DNA from: Lentzea terrae
Lineage (GTDB): Bacteria > Actinomycetota > Actinomycetes > Mycobacteriales > Pseudonocardiaceae
DNA: 64,000 nucleotides
Reading direction: 5' to 3'
Assembly: GCF_003265345.1 (NCBI RefSeq)
Contig: NZ_QFWW01000023.1
Span: forward strand, 62,001 to 126,000
The position numbers were made by a program, and so were the translations under genes. Positions 25,697-33,637 of this stretch are shown here, one piece after another (position 1 is the stretch's first letter; each line of letters starts with the position of its first letter). The notes below the pieces were generated by a model. It was not told where the DNA came from. It ran no database searches and saw only the letters and a list, made by a program, of their open reading frames with translations.

Positions 25697-26296
25697 GTGA
25701 ACCTCGTCTACGTCTTCGACGCCTACTGCGGCTGGTCGCACGCCTTCTCCGGCACGCTGGAGGAGGTCATCGCCCGCCACCCGGACCTGCCGGTCGAGGT
25801 GGTGTCCGGCGGGCTGTTCACCGGGCAACGGCGGGTGCCGATCCGCGAGTTCGCGTTCCTCAAGGGCGCCAACGCCCAGATCACCGCGCAGACCGGGGCC
25901 CGGTTCGGCGAGGCCTTCGACGCGCTGTTCGCCGACGGGTCGTTCGTCATGGACTCCGAGGCCGCCGCGCGAGGGCTGATCGCGCTGCGCCAGTTCGCGC
26001 CGGACCGGGCCGCCGAGCTCGCGATCGCCGTGCAGAAGGCGTACTTCCACGACGGGCTGAGCCTGTCCAACGCGAAGACCTACCGGACGGTCGCCGACGC
26101 GTTCGGCCTCGACTCCGACGCGGTCGTGGGCGCCTTCAAGACCGCGGTGCCCCAAGACGACTTCCAACGCGCAGCGCGGCTCGGGGTGAGCAGCTTCCCG
26201 ACGTTGATCGCCGTGCGCGGCAACGACGCGTTCGTACTCGCGCGCGGACACGCCTCAGTCGAGCAGATCGAACAGCGACTCGCCTCGCTGGGCTGA
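25697..26296 (+). CDS. DsbA/FrnE-like thioredoxin-fold protein with CxxS site
   Basis: GTG 25697; 199 residues, no signal peptide, so cytoplasmic. The start (YVFDAYCGWSHAFSG) matches the DsbA-family active site, but the second Cys is replaced by Ser (Cys11-Gly-Trp-Ser14). The cis-Pro loop (VSSFPTLIAV) is present. Relatives usually carry CGWC and act as thiol oxidoreductases or isomerases; a CxxS version points to glutathione/mycothiol-type or monothiol chemistry. It is convergent with the GGDEF gene, with only 2 bp between stops. Confidence 0.85.
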   Translation: MNLVYVFDAYCGWSHAFSGTLEEVIARHPDLPVEVVSGGLFTGQRRVPIREFAFLKGANAQITAQTGARFGEAFDALFADGSFVMDSEAAARGLIALRQFAPDRAAELAIAVQKAYFHDGLSLSNAKTYRTVADAFGLDSDAVVGAFKTAVPQDDFQRAARLGVSSFPTLIAVRGNDAFVLARGHASVEQIEQRLASLG

Positions 26297-26298
26297 GC

Positions 26299-27222
26299 TC
26301 AGTGCGCGTGGTGGCGGTTCGTCCACGCGGCCACGGCGGGCAGCACGTCGGTGATCCATTCGCGAGCCGCGGTGGTGAGCTCGTAGCGCGACGCTCGGCG
26401 ATGCACGAAGCCGTTGTCCTGCAGCCTCTCCAACGTACGGTGCACCTTCGGGCCGACGGCCGACACGAGTTCATCGAGCGCCTTGGCACCGTCGGACAGC
26501 GCGCACAGGACGTGCGGCAGCTGGTCGCTGCTCATCAAGTCCTGCAACGCGAGCAGGTGGTGCAGCGCCGAGACGTCGGTGTTGCGCTCGGCCGCGAACG
26601 CGCTCGGGTCGTGCACCTGGACGCGGGCCCTGCCCTTGCGCTTCGCCCGTTGCAACGCCGCGTCGGTGTCGCGCACGAGGTCGATGAGCGCGTCGTCGCT
26701 GCTCGGCACGTGCGCCGCGACGCCGATGGACGCGGTCTGGCCGTACAACGTCATGCCGTAGCCGTCGTTCGTGGTGATCTCGGTCTGCAGTGCCCGGATC
26801 CCGCGCAGCATCCGTTCCGCCACAACGGTTGCCTCACCGGGCGTGGTGCGCGGTAGCAGCACGAGGAACTCATCGCCGCCGTACCGGCACACGAGATCCG
26901 ACGAGCGGGTGTGGGCCTTCAGCACGTCGGCGACATCGCTCAGCACGACGTCGCCGGCGGGGTGGCCGTAGTCGTCGTTGATCTTCTTGAAGCGGTCGAG
27001 GTCGATCATGAGCAGCGCCACCTGCTCCCACCGGCGCTGGGCGCGGCGGTACAGCGCGGGCGCCTGGTCGTCCCAGCCCCACCGTCCCAGCAGGCCGGTC
27101 AGGCGGTCTGTTGCCCACGCGCCAACCGGTTGTGCGCACGCACCGCAGCGCGAGGGAGCGCTCTCGTCGTGCAGGCGCAGAGAACCGTGGTCCACCGGAA
27201 GCCCCATCCGCGCAGTCGTCAT
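26299..27222 (-). CDS. Diguanylate cyclase fused to an HxlR-like winged helix
   Basis: 307 residues. A short N-terminus has one CxxC (RCGACAQP). Residues about 38-205 form a GGDEF domain with an intact active site (RYGGDEF) and an RxxD inhibitory site (RSSD) exactly five residues upstream; DLDRFKKINDDYGHPAGD is the metal/substrate loop. Residues about 230-307 read as a winged helix of HxlR/PadR type: VLCALSDGAKALDELVSAVG, then KVHRTLERLQDNGFVHRR and YELTTAAREW. It should make c-di-GMP with feedback inhibition and may bind DNA. No membrane segment, so it is cytoplasmic. I know of no standard family with this order. Confidence 0.8.
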   Translation of the reverse strand: MTTARMGLPVDHGSLRLHDESAPSRCGACAQPVGAWATDRLTGLLGRWGWDDQAPALYRRAQRRWEQVALLMIDLDRFKKINDDYGHPAGDVVLSDVADVLKAHTRSSDLVCRYGGDEFLVLLPRTTPGEATVVAERMLRGIRALQTEITTNDGYGMTLYGQTASIGVAAHVPSSDDALIDLVRDTDAALQRAKRKGRARVQVHDPSAFAAERNTDVSALHHLLALQDLMSSDQLPHVLCALSDGAKALDELVSAVGPKVHRTLERLQDNGFVHRRASRYELTTAAREWITDVLPAVAAWTNRHHAH

Positions 27223-27382
27223 GAGTCCCCCCAGACTTCAGCTCTGACTGGCTCCAACTGCCCCTTTCAACTCAGGTGACGTCGTTCGGATCAAACGCGA
27301 CACAACAGTTGAAGCGGCGGAGTGTGATCATAGGGCTACGGACAGGTGGATTCAACCCCTGTGATGCCATATGCTCGCTGGG

Positions 27383-27398
27383 TTCCACAACAGTGGAA
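27383..27398. promoter_or_regulatory. Palindrome upstream of the EspR-like operon
   Basis: TTCCAC-AACA-GTGGAA is a perfect 6-bp-arm inverted repeat, 39 bp upstream of GTG 27437. It is the best candidate for an operator bound by the XRE/EspR-type protein encoded by the first gene. Confidence 0.45.
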
Positions 27399-27436
27399 TG
27401 ATCGCTGGCCAGGGGTCGCTCCAGCGGAGGTGTGGC

Positions 27437-28144
27437 GTGAGGCCGTTCGCCGAGGTGCTCAACGAGCTGTGCAACAACCCGCCCAACGGCGAAGGCAAGG
27501 TGACCAACGTAGCCCTCGCCGCCGCGGTGAAGGCACGGGGTGGGGACATCGGGCACGGCTACATCTCGCAGCTGCGCCTGGGCGTGAAGGACAACCCGAC
27601 CTGCCAGGCCATCGTCGACCTCGCCGGCGCGCTCGGCGTGCATCCCGCCGTTTTCCTGGGCGGCCGCGGTGAGCTGCACCCGCGCGAGCAGCCCGGCTGG
27701 CGCGGCACCGCGTTGAGCACGCTCTTCGGAGCCGTGCACCCGCCGGACCGCGGGCCGTGGTCGCCGGAGGAGGTCGCGGCCTCGATCAGCGCGTCCGGTC
27801 AGTTCGGCAGCATCTCCGCGAGCTACATCCGCGAACTGCTGAGCAACACCAGCGACAACCCGCGGCTCAAGCACATCCTCGGCCTGGCCGACCACTTCGG
27901 CGCCGACCCCGCGTACTTCTTCGACGACGACCTCGCGGCGCGCGTCGACTCGGAGCTGACCGACTTCCTGGCGCTGCGCGAGCTCGGCGTCGTCGAGTTC
28001 GTCACCCGTCTGGCCGAACGTACGGGCGAACTGTCCCCGCAGGCCAGGGCTGCTGCGGTAGAAGGGTTCCGGCAGGCGCTCGAAGTCGGAGAGGGCTGGT
28101 CGTTCCCGCTGAACAGCCGCCGTACATCCGAGGACCACACTTGA
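27437..28144 (+). CDS. EspR-like double helix-turn-helix regulator
   Basis: GTG 27437 follows GGAGG at a six-base spacing; 235 residues. Two XRE-type DNA-binding units are visible: TNVALAAAVKARGGDIGHGY / ISQLRLGVKDNPTCQAI, then SPEEVAASISASGQFGSISA / YIRELLSNTSDNPRLKHI. The second unit and its flanks (LFGAVHPPDRGPW, FGADPAYFFDDD) closely resemble mycobacterial EspR, a nucleoid-type activator that bridges distant DNA sites. It opens a four-gene operon with an ImmA/IrrE peptidase; in such pairs the peptidase cleaves or relieves the XRE partner. 64 bp separate the two genes. Confidence 0.8.
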   Translation: MRPFAEVLNELCNNPPNGEGKVTNVALAAAVKARGGDIGHGYISQLRLGVKDNPTCQAIVDLAGALGVHPAVFLGGRGELHPREQPGWRGTALSTLFGAVHPPDRGPWSPEEVAASISASGQFGSISASYIRELLSNTSDNPRLKHILGLADHFGADPAYFFDDDLAARVDSELTDFLALRELGVVEFVTRLAERTGELSPQARAAAVEGFRQALEVGEGWSFPLNSRRTSEDHT

Positions 28145-28208
28145 TGACGACAACAGCGTGAAGATCTCTGCTTGGATCGCTGCAGACGACATCGAGAGGA
28201 GGCGACGG

Positions 28209-28766
28209 GTGAACCGCAGGAAACTGCGCAAGCTGGTCGACGAGGTCGCCCGTGACCTCGACCTGCCGCCCGACGCCACGCACCGGGACGCGAGCCGGCG
28301 GGTCTGCGAGCTGATGAGCGAACGGCTCGGGCGCCCGGTCGACGTCCGCTTCGCCGCGATCACGAACGCCGTCTGCCTGAGCGGCGCGACCGCGTTGCTC
28401 GAGAACGGCACGTACCTGGTGATCTGTGCGGACTCCCCGTCCTGGTACCACCGCCTGCACGTGCTGCTGCACGAGTTCGCGCACGTGTTGCTGGAGCACC
28501 AGCCCGTGGCGCTCAGCCGCAGCGAGGGCATGCGCAAGCTCGCGCCGCACCTGCTGCCGCGGATGGCGCAGATCATCGCGGGCCGCACGACGTTGACCGA
28601 GGACGAGGAACGTGAGGCGGAGAACCTCGCCGACCACCTGCTGGAGCGCCTGACGGAACACCGCGTGTGGGCCGACACGGCCGCCACCGAGGAGCCCGCG
28701 CACGTGCGCCGGGTGGCCGAGTCTCTCGAAGGGCGATCTCGCTGGGTGCGTCGTGGCGATCTTTAA
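28209..28766 (+). CDS. ImmA/IrrE-family metallopeptidase
   Basis: GTG 28209 is chosen because GAGGAGG lies six bases upstream; a longer frame starts at 28158. 185 residues with the zinc site HEFAHVLLEH (His88, Glu89, His92, then Glu96). Preceding text LLENGTYLVICADSPSWYH matches the family beta strands. Such proteins are site-specific peptidases acting on partner XRE regulators. The next gene begins inside this one (14-bp overlap), so the peptidase and the membrane protein are made together. Cytoplasmic. Confidence 0.82.
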   Translation: MNRRKLRKLVDEVARDLDLPPDATHRDASRRVCELMSERLGRPVDVRFAAITNAVCLSGATALLENGTYLVICADSPSWYHRLHVLLHEFAHVLLEHQPVALSRSEGMRKLAPHLLPRMAQIIAGRTTLTEDEEREAENLADHLLERLTEHRVWADTAATEEPAHVRRVAESLEGRSRWVRRGDL

Positions 28767-29958
28767 CCTGATCTACCTCTCGTGCGGCATCGTCGGTCTG
28801 CTCCTGCTCGCGTACAAGATCCGTGCACTGCGGTCGAGCTGGGGCAGCCCGCGGGTCGTGGCGTTGATCTCCACCTGCTTCTTCTCCGCGTTCGCCGTGC
28901 TGTTCGCCGCGCCCGCGAACATCACGTGGATCAACTGGTCGAGCGGCGTGCCGAACTTCGCGGCGCTGCTCGTCTACGGCCTGGTGGTCTGCTTCGCCGG
29001 TTCGGCGTTCGCGCTGGTGCTGTACTGGCGCTACCCGGCAGTCCAGGCGTGGCAACGGGTCCGGCTGATCATCGTCAGCTACACCTCGATCGTCGCGGCG
29101 ATGATCGTGCTGTTCTTCAAGTCCGAGGTCGACGAAGAACGCCAGGTCGACTTCGACACGTACTACGCCACCCAGCCGACGGTGGCGGTGTTCCTGTTCA
29201 TCTACTTCGTCGCCACCGGCGTCGGTTGCGGCGGTCAGGCCTACCACTGCTGGCAGGGCTCGCGGGACAAGGCGATCTCCGCCCGGCCGTGGCTCGCGCT
29301 CGGGCTGCGCTGGTACTGCGCCGCCGCGCTGTTCCCGATGGCGTTCGCGGTCATCAAGCTGTTCGTGCTGCTGATGAACTGGGCCGGTGAGCGCAGTTTC
29401 GACGTGCTGAGCACGACCGCGCCGCTGATGGCGTCGCTGTCGATGATCCCGCTGGTGATCGCGATGGCGCTGCCGGTGTTCGGCCCGCGCCGCCCGTCGC
29501 CCTCGCTGTGGCTGCGGCGCTGGCGGACGTACTTCGCGCTGCGGCCGTTGCACCGCGCGCTGGTGCACGTGAACCCCGCCATCGTGCTGGTGGCGCCGGG
29601 CAAGTTCCTCAACCCGCACCACCGCGTGCGGCGGCAGATCATCGAGCTGAACGACTGGCGCTGGGCGTTGACGCCGTACTTCGACCTGAGCGTCGGCGAG
29701 GCCGCGACAACGCTTGCCCGTGCGGCTTCACTGCCGTCCGACGAGGTCGTCGCCGTCGTGGAGGCCGCCCAGCTGCGCGCAGCTGGTTCGTCGCGGCGTT
29801 CGAGCCCCGCGAAGCGCCGTCCCGCCTCGGAGATCGTCGACGGCACGGATCTCGCCGCCGAGCACGACCGTTGGGTGCGCATCTCACGGGCGTTCCAGCA
29901 TTCGCCGATAGTGGACGCCGCGGTCTCCGATGCCGCACGCGTAGGGGGAAATGAGTAG
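28753..29958 (+). CDS. Seven-helix membrane protein, MAB_1171c/DUF6545-like
   Basis: GTG 28753; 401 residues. Seven hydrophobic segments: LIYLSCGIVGLLLLAYKI, VVALISTCFFSAFAVLFAA, ALLVYGLVVCFAGSAFALVL, LIIVSYTSIVAAMIVLFF, VAVFLFIYFVATGVG, AALFPMAFAVIKLFVLLM, and MASLSMIPLVIAMALPVF. A basic cytoplasmic tail of about 170 residues follows (WRTYFALRPLHRALVHVNP, HHRVRRQIIELNDWRW). The tail matches what I know as the MAB_1171c/DUF6545 region, annotated elsewhere as a putative transporter without proof. The 7TM-plus-tail plan and its XRE/ImmA partners would also suit a receptor. Confidence 0.75.
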   Translation: MAIFNLIYLSCGIVGLLLLAYKIRALRSSWGSPRVVALISTCFFSAFAVLFAAPANITWINWSSGVPNFAALLVYGLVVCFAGSAFALVLYWRYPAVQAWQRVRLIIVSYTSIVAAMIVLFFKSEVDEERQVDFDTYYATQPTVAVFLFIYFVATGVGCGGQAYHCWQGSRDKAISARPWLALGLRWYCAAALFPMAFAVIKLFVLLMNWAGERSFDVLSTTAPLMASLSMIPLVIAMALPVFGPRRPSPSLWLRRWRTYFALRPLHRALVHVNPAIVLVAPGKFLNPHHRVRRQIIELNDWRWALTPYFDLSVGEAATTLARAASLPSDEVVAVVEAAQLRAAGSSRRSSPAKRRPASEIVDGTDLAAEHDRWVRISRAFQHSPIVDAAVSDAARVGGNE

Positions 29959-31329
29959 ATGGCACCCACACACGCCGTTGTCCTCGGAGGAGGGCTCGCG
30001 GGCATGCTCGCGGCGTCCGTCCTCGTCAGACACTTCGACGAGGTCACCGTGGTGGAGCGGGACAAGTTGCCGGACGGGCCTGGTCCTCGTTCCGGTGTGC
30101 CCCAGGCTCGGCACGCGCACCTGCTGATGTCCGGTGGTGCTCGTGCGATCGAGTCGTTGCTGCCTGGGACTTTGGACTCGTTGTTCGCTGCGGGCGCGCA
30201 CCGGATCGGGGTGCCGAACGACCTGGTGTCGTTGAGCGCTCAGGGCTGGGTGCCGCGGTTTCCGGAGATGCAGTTCATCGTGTCCTGCAGCCGCGGGCTG
30301 GTGGACTGGGTGGTCCGCAGACAGGTGTTGCGGGACAACAAGATTTCCGTGCTGACCGGTACCGAGCCGGTTGCGCTGCTCGGTGATCGTGCCGCGGTTT
30401 CCGGTGTGCTGGTGGAGGATCGGATCTCGCGGTCGCAGATCTCGCTGGAGGCTCAGCTGGTCGTGGACGCGACCGGGCGGGGCTCTCGGTTGCCTGCCTG
30501 GTTGACCGCGCTTGGGTTGCCCGCCGTGCACTCGGAGAGCGTTGACTCCGGACTTGCTTATGCCACGCGGATTTTCCGTGCTCCTGAGTCTGCTTCTGAC
30601 GGTTTCCCGATCGTCAACGTGCAGGCCAATCCTCGTGATCCGCATCCCGGGTGCACGGCTACGTTGCTGCCGATCGAGGACGGCCGGTGGCTGGTGACGC
30701 TGTCCGGGACTCGGGGCGGGGAGCCTTCCACCGACGAGTCGTCGTTCGTTTCGTTTGCGCGGTCGGTGCGGAATCCGGTGGTGGGTGAGCTGATCGCGGA
30801 CGCCGAGCCGTTGTCGCCCGTGTACGGGTCGCACAGCACTGCGAACCGGCGGAACTTCTTCGAGCGAATCCGGTCGTGGCCTGCCGGGTTGCTGGCGCTG
30901 GGCGACTCGGTGGCGACCTACAACCCCGTTTACGGGCACGGGATGTCCATTGCGGCGCAGAGTGCTCAGGCTCTGGACGCCGGGTTGTCGGCCGGTCGTG
31001 GTGCGCGGCAGATCCAGCGCGGCATCGGCAAGGTGGTCGACGGGGCCTGGGCGATGGCCACCAACCAGGACATTCTGTATCCGGGCGCAGTTGGGAAGCC
31101 GTTGTCGTTGGCCGGACGGGTTTTGCAGCGGTACACGGAGCGGTTGGTGCGCACGGCCACCACCGAAGCGGCGGTTACTCGGGTCTTCTTGGACGCGTTC
31201 ACGTTGTCCGGGCCGATGGCGAAGCTGATGAGTCCCAAGGTGGTGTGGGCGACCATGCGCGGGCCCCGGCGATCCGTGTCCGCGGAGCCCACGCTGACCG
31301 CGGACGAGCGGGAGCGGGTCACCGGCTGA
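29959..31329 (+). CDS. FAD-dependent hydroxylase/epoxidase-like oxidoreductase
   Basis: ATG 29959 begins directly after the upstream stop; the ribosome site AGGGGGAA lies within the previous gene. 456 residues. FAD-binding signature HAVVLGGGLAGMLAASVL and later VVDATGRGSRLP; the second flavin motif is LLALGDSVATYNPVYGHGMS. This is the aromatic hydroxylase/squalene-epoxidase fold. Substrate unknown. As the last gene of the regulator-peptidase-membrane protein operon it may make or destroy a small signal molecule. Confidence 0.8.
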   Translation: MAPTHAVVLGGGLAGMLAASVLVRHFDEVTVVERDKLPDGPGPRSGVPQARHAHLLMSGGARAIESLLPGTLDSLFAAGAHRIGVPNDLVSLSAQGWVPRFPEMQFIVSCSRGLVDWVVRRQVLRDNKISVLTGTEPVALLGDRAAVSGVLVEDRISRSQISLEAQLVVDATGRGSRLPAWLTALGLPAVHSESVDSGLAYATRIFRAPESASDGFPIVNVQANPRDPHPGCTATLLPIEDGRWLVTLSGTRGGEPSTDESSFVSFARSVRNPVVGELIADAEPLSPVYGSHSTANRRNFFERIRSWPAGLLALGDSVATYNPVYGHGMSIAAQSAQALDAGLSAGRGARQIQRGIGKVVDGAWAMATNQDILYPGAVGKPLSLAGRVLQRYTERLVRTATTEAAVTRVFLDAFTLSGPMAKLMSPKVVWATMRGPRRSVSAEPTLTADERERVTG

Positions 31330-31464
31330 TGTACCGCATGCGGTGATCGCGCCCGTCGTGGTCTGCGCGCGGTGCTCGGACCGCTGGTGCTGGAGGAAGA
31401 GGCTCGCACTACGACGAGTTCGACGCCGTCGGGCTCGGCCGGCACCGGTCCACCTCGAAGTGGG

Positions 31465-31938
31465 TCACCTCTGCGGAGTGAAGTCCGCGCTCTGCACGTA
31501 CTCCATGGCCTTGTTGAACGCCGGGTCCTGCATCCTGGCGGTCAGCTCCTCCTCGCTCGGTTCCGCGACCCGCTGGTGCAGCCACCACAGGTTGCCGAAC
31601 GGGTCGGCGAACCTGCTGACCCGGTCCCCCCAGAACAGTTCGGTCGGCTCGGTGACGACGGTGGCTCCCCTGGCTTCGGCTCGCTTGAGCGTTTCCGCGT
31701 CGTCCTCGACGTAGAGGCGGAGGAACGCCGGGGTGGGCGGCCAGTTCGGCTTGTCGAACAGCATCACCACCGAGTCGCCGATGCGGACCTCGGCGTGGCC
31801 GATGTTCGGGGCCTCGCCGACGCGGCCCAGTTCGGTCGCGTCGAACACCTCCGCGATGAAGTCGATCAGCTCGGCGGTGTGGCCTCGCGTGATGATCCAC
31901 GGCGTGACGGTGTGGTAGCCCTCGGGCACGACGTTCAT
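31465..31938 (-). CDS. VOC-superfamily protein (PhnB/glyoxalase-like)
   Basis: 157 residues of two paired beta-alpha-beta-beta-beta units typical of the vicinal-oxygen-chelate fold: TPWIITRGHTAELIDFIAEV, AEVRIGDSVVMLFDK, then DDAETLKRAEARGATVV and RFADPFGNLWWLHQ. The tail (RMQDPAFNKAMEYVQSADFT) is a common PhnB extension. It could be a small-molecule binding or resistance protein; no substrate can be assigned. It is divergent from a WYL regulator with an operator-like repeat between them. The 135 bp after its stop hold no convincing gene. Confidence 0.8.
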   Translation of the reverse strand: MNVVPEGYHTVTPWIITRGHTAELIDFIAEVFDATELGRVGEAPNIGHAEVRIGDSVVMLFDKPNWPPTPAFLRLYVEDDAETLKRAEARGATVVTEPTELFWGDRVSRFADPFGNLWWLHQRVAEPSEEELTARMQDPAFNKAMEYVQSADFTPQR

Positions 31939-31983
31939 TCCTTGTCCCTTTCCTCGCTTGTTGGAACGACCGTATGACCCATG

Positions 31984-32002
31984 TAGGACGACTTCGGTCC
32001 TA
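31984..32002. promoter_or_regulatory. Inverted repeat between VOC and WYL genes
   Basis: TAGGAC (31984-31989) and GTCCTA (31997-32002) are perfect inverted arms with a 7-bp spacer. A TAGATT -10-like box follows at 32012-32017, eight bases before ATG 32025, suggesting a leaderless WYL transcript. The WYL protein is the likely binder. Confidence 0.5.
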
Positions 32003-32024
32003 GTTCTGGCATAGATTTGCCGGC

Positions 32025-32984
32025 ATGAGTGATGCGGCTCGGTTGTTGCGTCTGCTGTCGCTGCTGCAGACCCCGCGCGAGTGGCCAGGCAGCGAGCTGG
32101 CCGACCGGTTGGGCGTCACGTCGCGGACCGTGCGGCGGGACATCGACCGGCTGCGCGACCTCGGGTATCCCGTCGAGGCGTCGATGGGTGTGCTCGGCGG
32201 GTACCGGCTGGTCGCGGGCAAGGCGATGCCGCCGTTGTTGCTCGACGACGAGGAAGCCGTTGCCATCGCGGTCGGGTTGCGGACGGCGGCTCGGCAACCG
32301 GTGGCGGGCATTGCCGATGCGTCGTTGCGGGCGCTGGCCAAGCTGCAGCAGGTTTTGCCGCCGCGGCTTGCGCGTCGGGTGTCGTCGCTGACTTCGGCCA
32401 CCGCGCCGGCCGCGTCGTCGTTTGCCTCGTTGGTCGACCCTGCGCAGCTCACCGTGATCGCCGGGGCGGCGCATGCTCGTGAGCGGGTGCGGTTCGGGTA
32501 CGTGGCGCACGAGAACGTGGTGTCGAAACGGCACGTCGAGCCTGTTCAGTTGGTGGCGCTGGGGCGGCGCTGGTATCTCCTCGCCTTTGACGTGGAACGG
32601 GACGACTGGCGGATCTTCCGGCTGGACCGCATCTCCGACGCTGTGGCCACCGGGGCCCGGTTCGCGGCTCGGGTGCCGCCGGGTGGGGACGCGACGGAGT
32701 ACGTCACGCAGAAGATGTACGAGTCAGCGCCGACTTACCGGGCGCGGGCGACGCTGCGGCTGCCCGTGGAACTGGCGCGGGCTCGGCTGGCGGACTTCGC
32801 CGGCGACCTGGCGGCTGTCGACGACGGCACGTGCACCTGGCACAGCGTCGAGGACACGATCGACTACCTCGCGTTCCGCCTCACCTTGCTGGGGTGCGAC
32901 TTCACCTTGCACGGCCCGCCCGAACTCGTGGAGCACCTGCGCGGACTCGGCGAACGCATCAACCGCTCCGTGGAACCGACCTGA
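32025..32984 (+). CDS. WYL-domain transcriptional regulator (YafY type)
   Basis: 319 residues. N-terminal winged helix (LLSLLQTPREWPGSELADRL, TSRTVRRDIDRLRDLGYPVE). The WYL domain is at about residues 140-210, with RRWYLLAFDVERDDWRIFRL, where WYL itself is WYLLAFD. The C-terminal WCX-like region ends LRGLGERINRSVEP. WYL domains sense ligands, in some cases nucleotides or ssDNA. It probably controls the divergent VOC gene and itself. Confidence 0.88.
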   Translation: MSDAARLLRLLSLLQTPREWPGSELADRLGVTSRTVRRDIDRLRDLGYPVEASMGVLGGYRLVAGKAMPPLLLDDEEAVAIAVGLRTAARQPVAGIADASLRALAKLQQVLPPRLARRVSSLTSATAPAASSFASLVDPAQLTVIAGAAHARERVRFGYVAHENVVSKRHVEPVQLVALGRRWYLLAFDVERDDWRIFRLDRISDAVATGARFAARVPPGGDATEYVTQKMYESAPTYRARATLRLPVELARARLADFAGDLAAVDDGTCTWHSVEDTIDYLAFRLTLLGCDFTLHGPPELVEHLRGLGERINRSVEPT

Positions 32985-33010
32985 CATCTCCGGGCACTGA
33001 CTGCGCGAGA

Positions 33011-33490
33011 TCAACCGCTCGGTGGGCTCGCTCTGACCCCCAGCACCGGCTGTCCGCCCAGCACTCCGGCGTAGGACCGGTCCCAAGGCCACCGACCAGA
33101 CTCGTCGGCGTGCACGAGCTGCAAGGCGGCGATGCCTTCCCCGTACAGGCGAGCGGACACCAGCAGGTGTGCCCACGGCCGGGCCACCCGGACCACCTCC
33201 AGCAGCGGGCCGCCGGGCAACGAGAAGCGCTGGCCCGGCGAGGGAACGCAGCTGTGCGAGAAGTGTTCGGCCGTGTCGTCGAGCAGGCGGCCGGCGGCCA
33301 GGACCGGCAGGCCCGTCACGACGAGCTCTGGCAGGCCTCGCACGGTCAGGCCGACGGTGTAGGCCCAGGGCGGGTGGGCCCTGTCCCGTTCCACCGCCTG
33401 GACGGCCCAGCCGCGGGCGTCGATGCAGCGGCGCAGGGTGGCCAGGTGTTGTTCCATGCGGCTGGCGGGGTGGTCGCAGTCCCAGCACAT
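33011..33490 (-). CDS. DUF4262 family protein
   Basis: ATG 33490 follows GAGGAG; 159 residues, starting MCWDCDHPASRMEQHLATLR. Core motifs of DUF4262 are present: HPPWAYTVGLTVRGLPELVV, LLDDTAEHF and VSARLYGEGIAALQLVHAD. The family is widespread in actinobacteria and lacks a proven function. The open frame runs upstream to 35029, but that part is only antisense to the 33638 gene. It is divergent from the CHAT-TIR operon, sharing a 147-bp promoter region. Confidence 0.8.
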   Translation of the reverse strand: MCWDCDHPASRMEQHLATLRRCIDARGWAVQAVERDRAHPPWAYTVGLTVRGLPELVVTGLPVLAAGRLLDDTAEHFSHSCVPSPGQRFSLPGGPLLEVVRVARPWAHLLVSARLYGEGIAALQLVHADESGRWPWDRSYAGVLGGQPVLGVRASPPSG

Positions 33491-33548
33491 CGGGGGCTCC
33501 TCGGGTTGGGTGAGTGGGCGAGGTCCAGTGTGCCGAGGAGCACCGACA

Positions 33549-33635
33549 AGATCGTTTGGGCAGTTCGTGGACAGAAAGTGGACAAACGATCTGTCGGCCG
33601 TCTGGATCGTTAATCTGCGACGCACGGAGGATCGT
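33549..33635. promoter_or_regulatory. Control region of the CHAT-TIR operon
   Basis: Perfect arms AGATCGTTTG (33549-33558) and CAAACGATCT (33583-33592) with a 24-bp spacer, extendable outward with one gap. Hexamer GATCGT occurs at 33550, 33605 and 33630 and inverted at 33586. Between the arms GTGGACA occurs twice 11 bp apart (33567-33573, 33578-33584). The last GATCGT overlaps the ribosome site. GTTAAT (33609-33614) is a possible -10 box. Confidence 0.5.
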
Positions 33636-33637
33636 CC

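Noticed and set aside
27437..28766. XRE-ImmA pair as a prophage repressor module
   Set aside because: No integrase, phage structural gene or attachment site nearby; the EspR-like halves and coupled 7TM/FAD genes point to a chromosomal operon.
31330..31464. Possible gene remnant (HYDEFDAVG-like frame) and a 12-bp palindrome ACCGCATGCGGT
   Set aside because: The frame is short and has no recognisable start or partner, and the palindrome is isolated. Could be decayed coding DNA, but not supportable.
32958..33020. Near-identical ATCAACCGCTC-GTGG strings about 50 bp apart
   Set aside because: One copy codes for the WYL C-terminus, the other for the DUF4262 C-terminus on the opposite strand. Short, both inside coding sequence, and no flanking duplication was seen.
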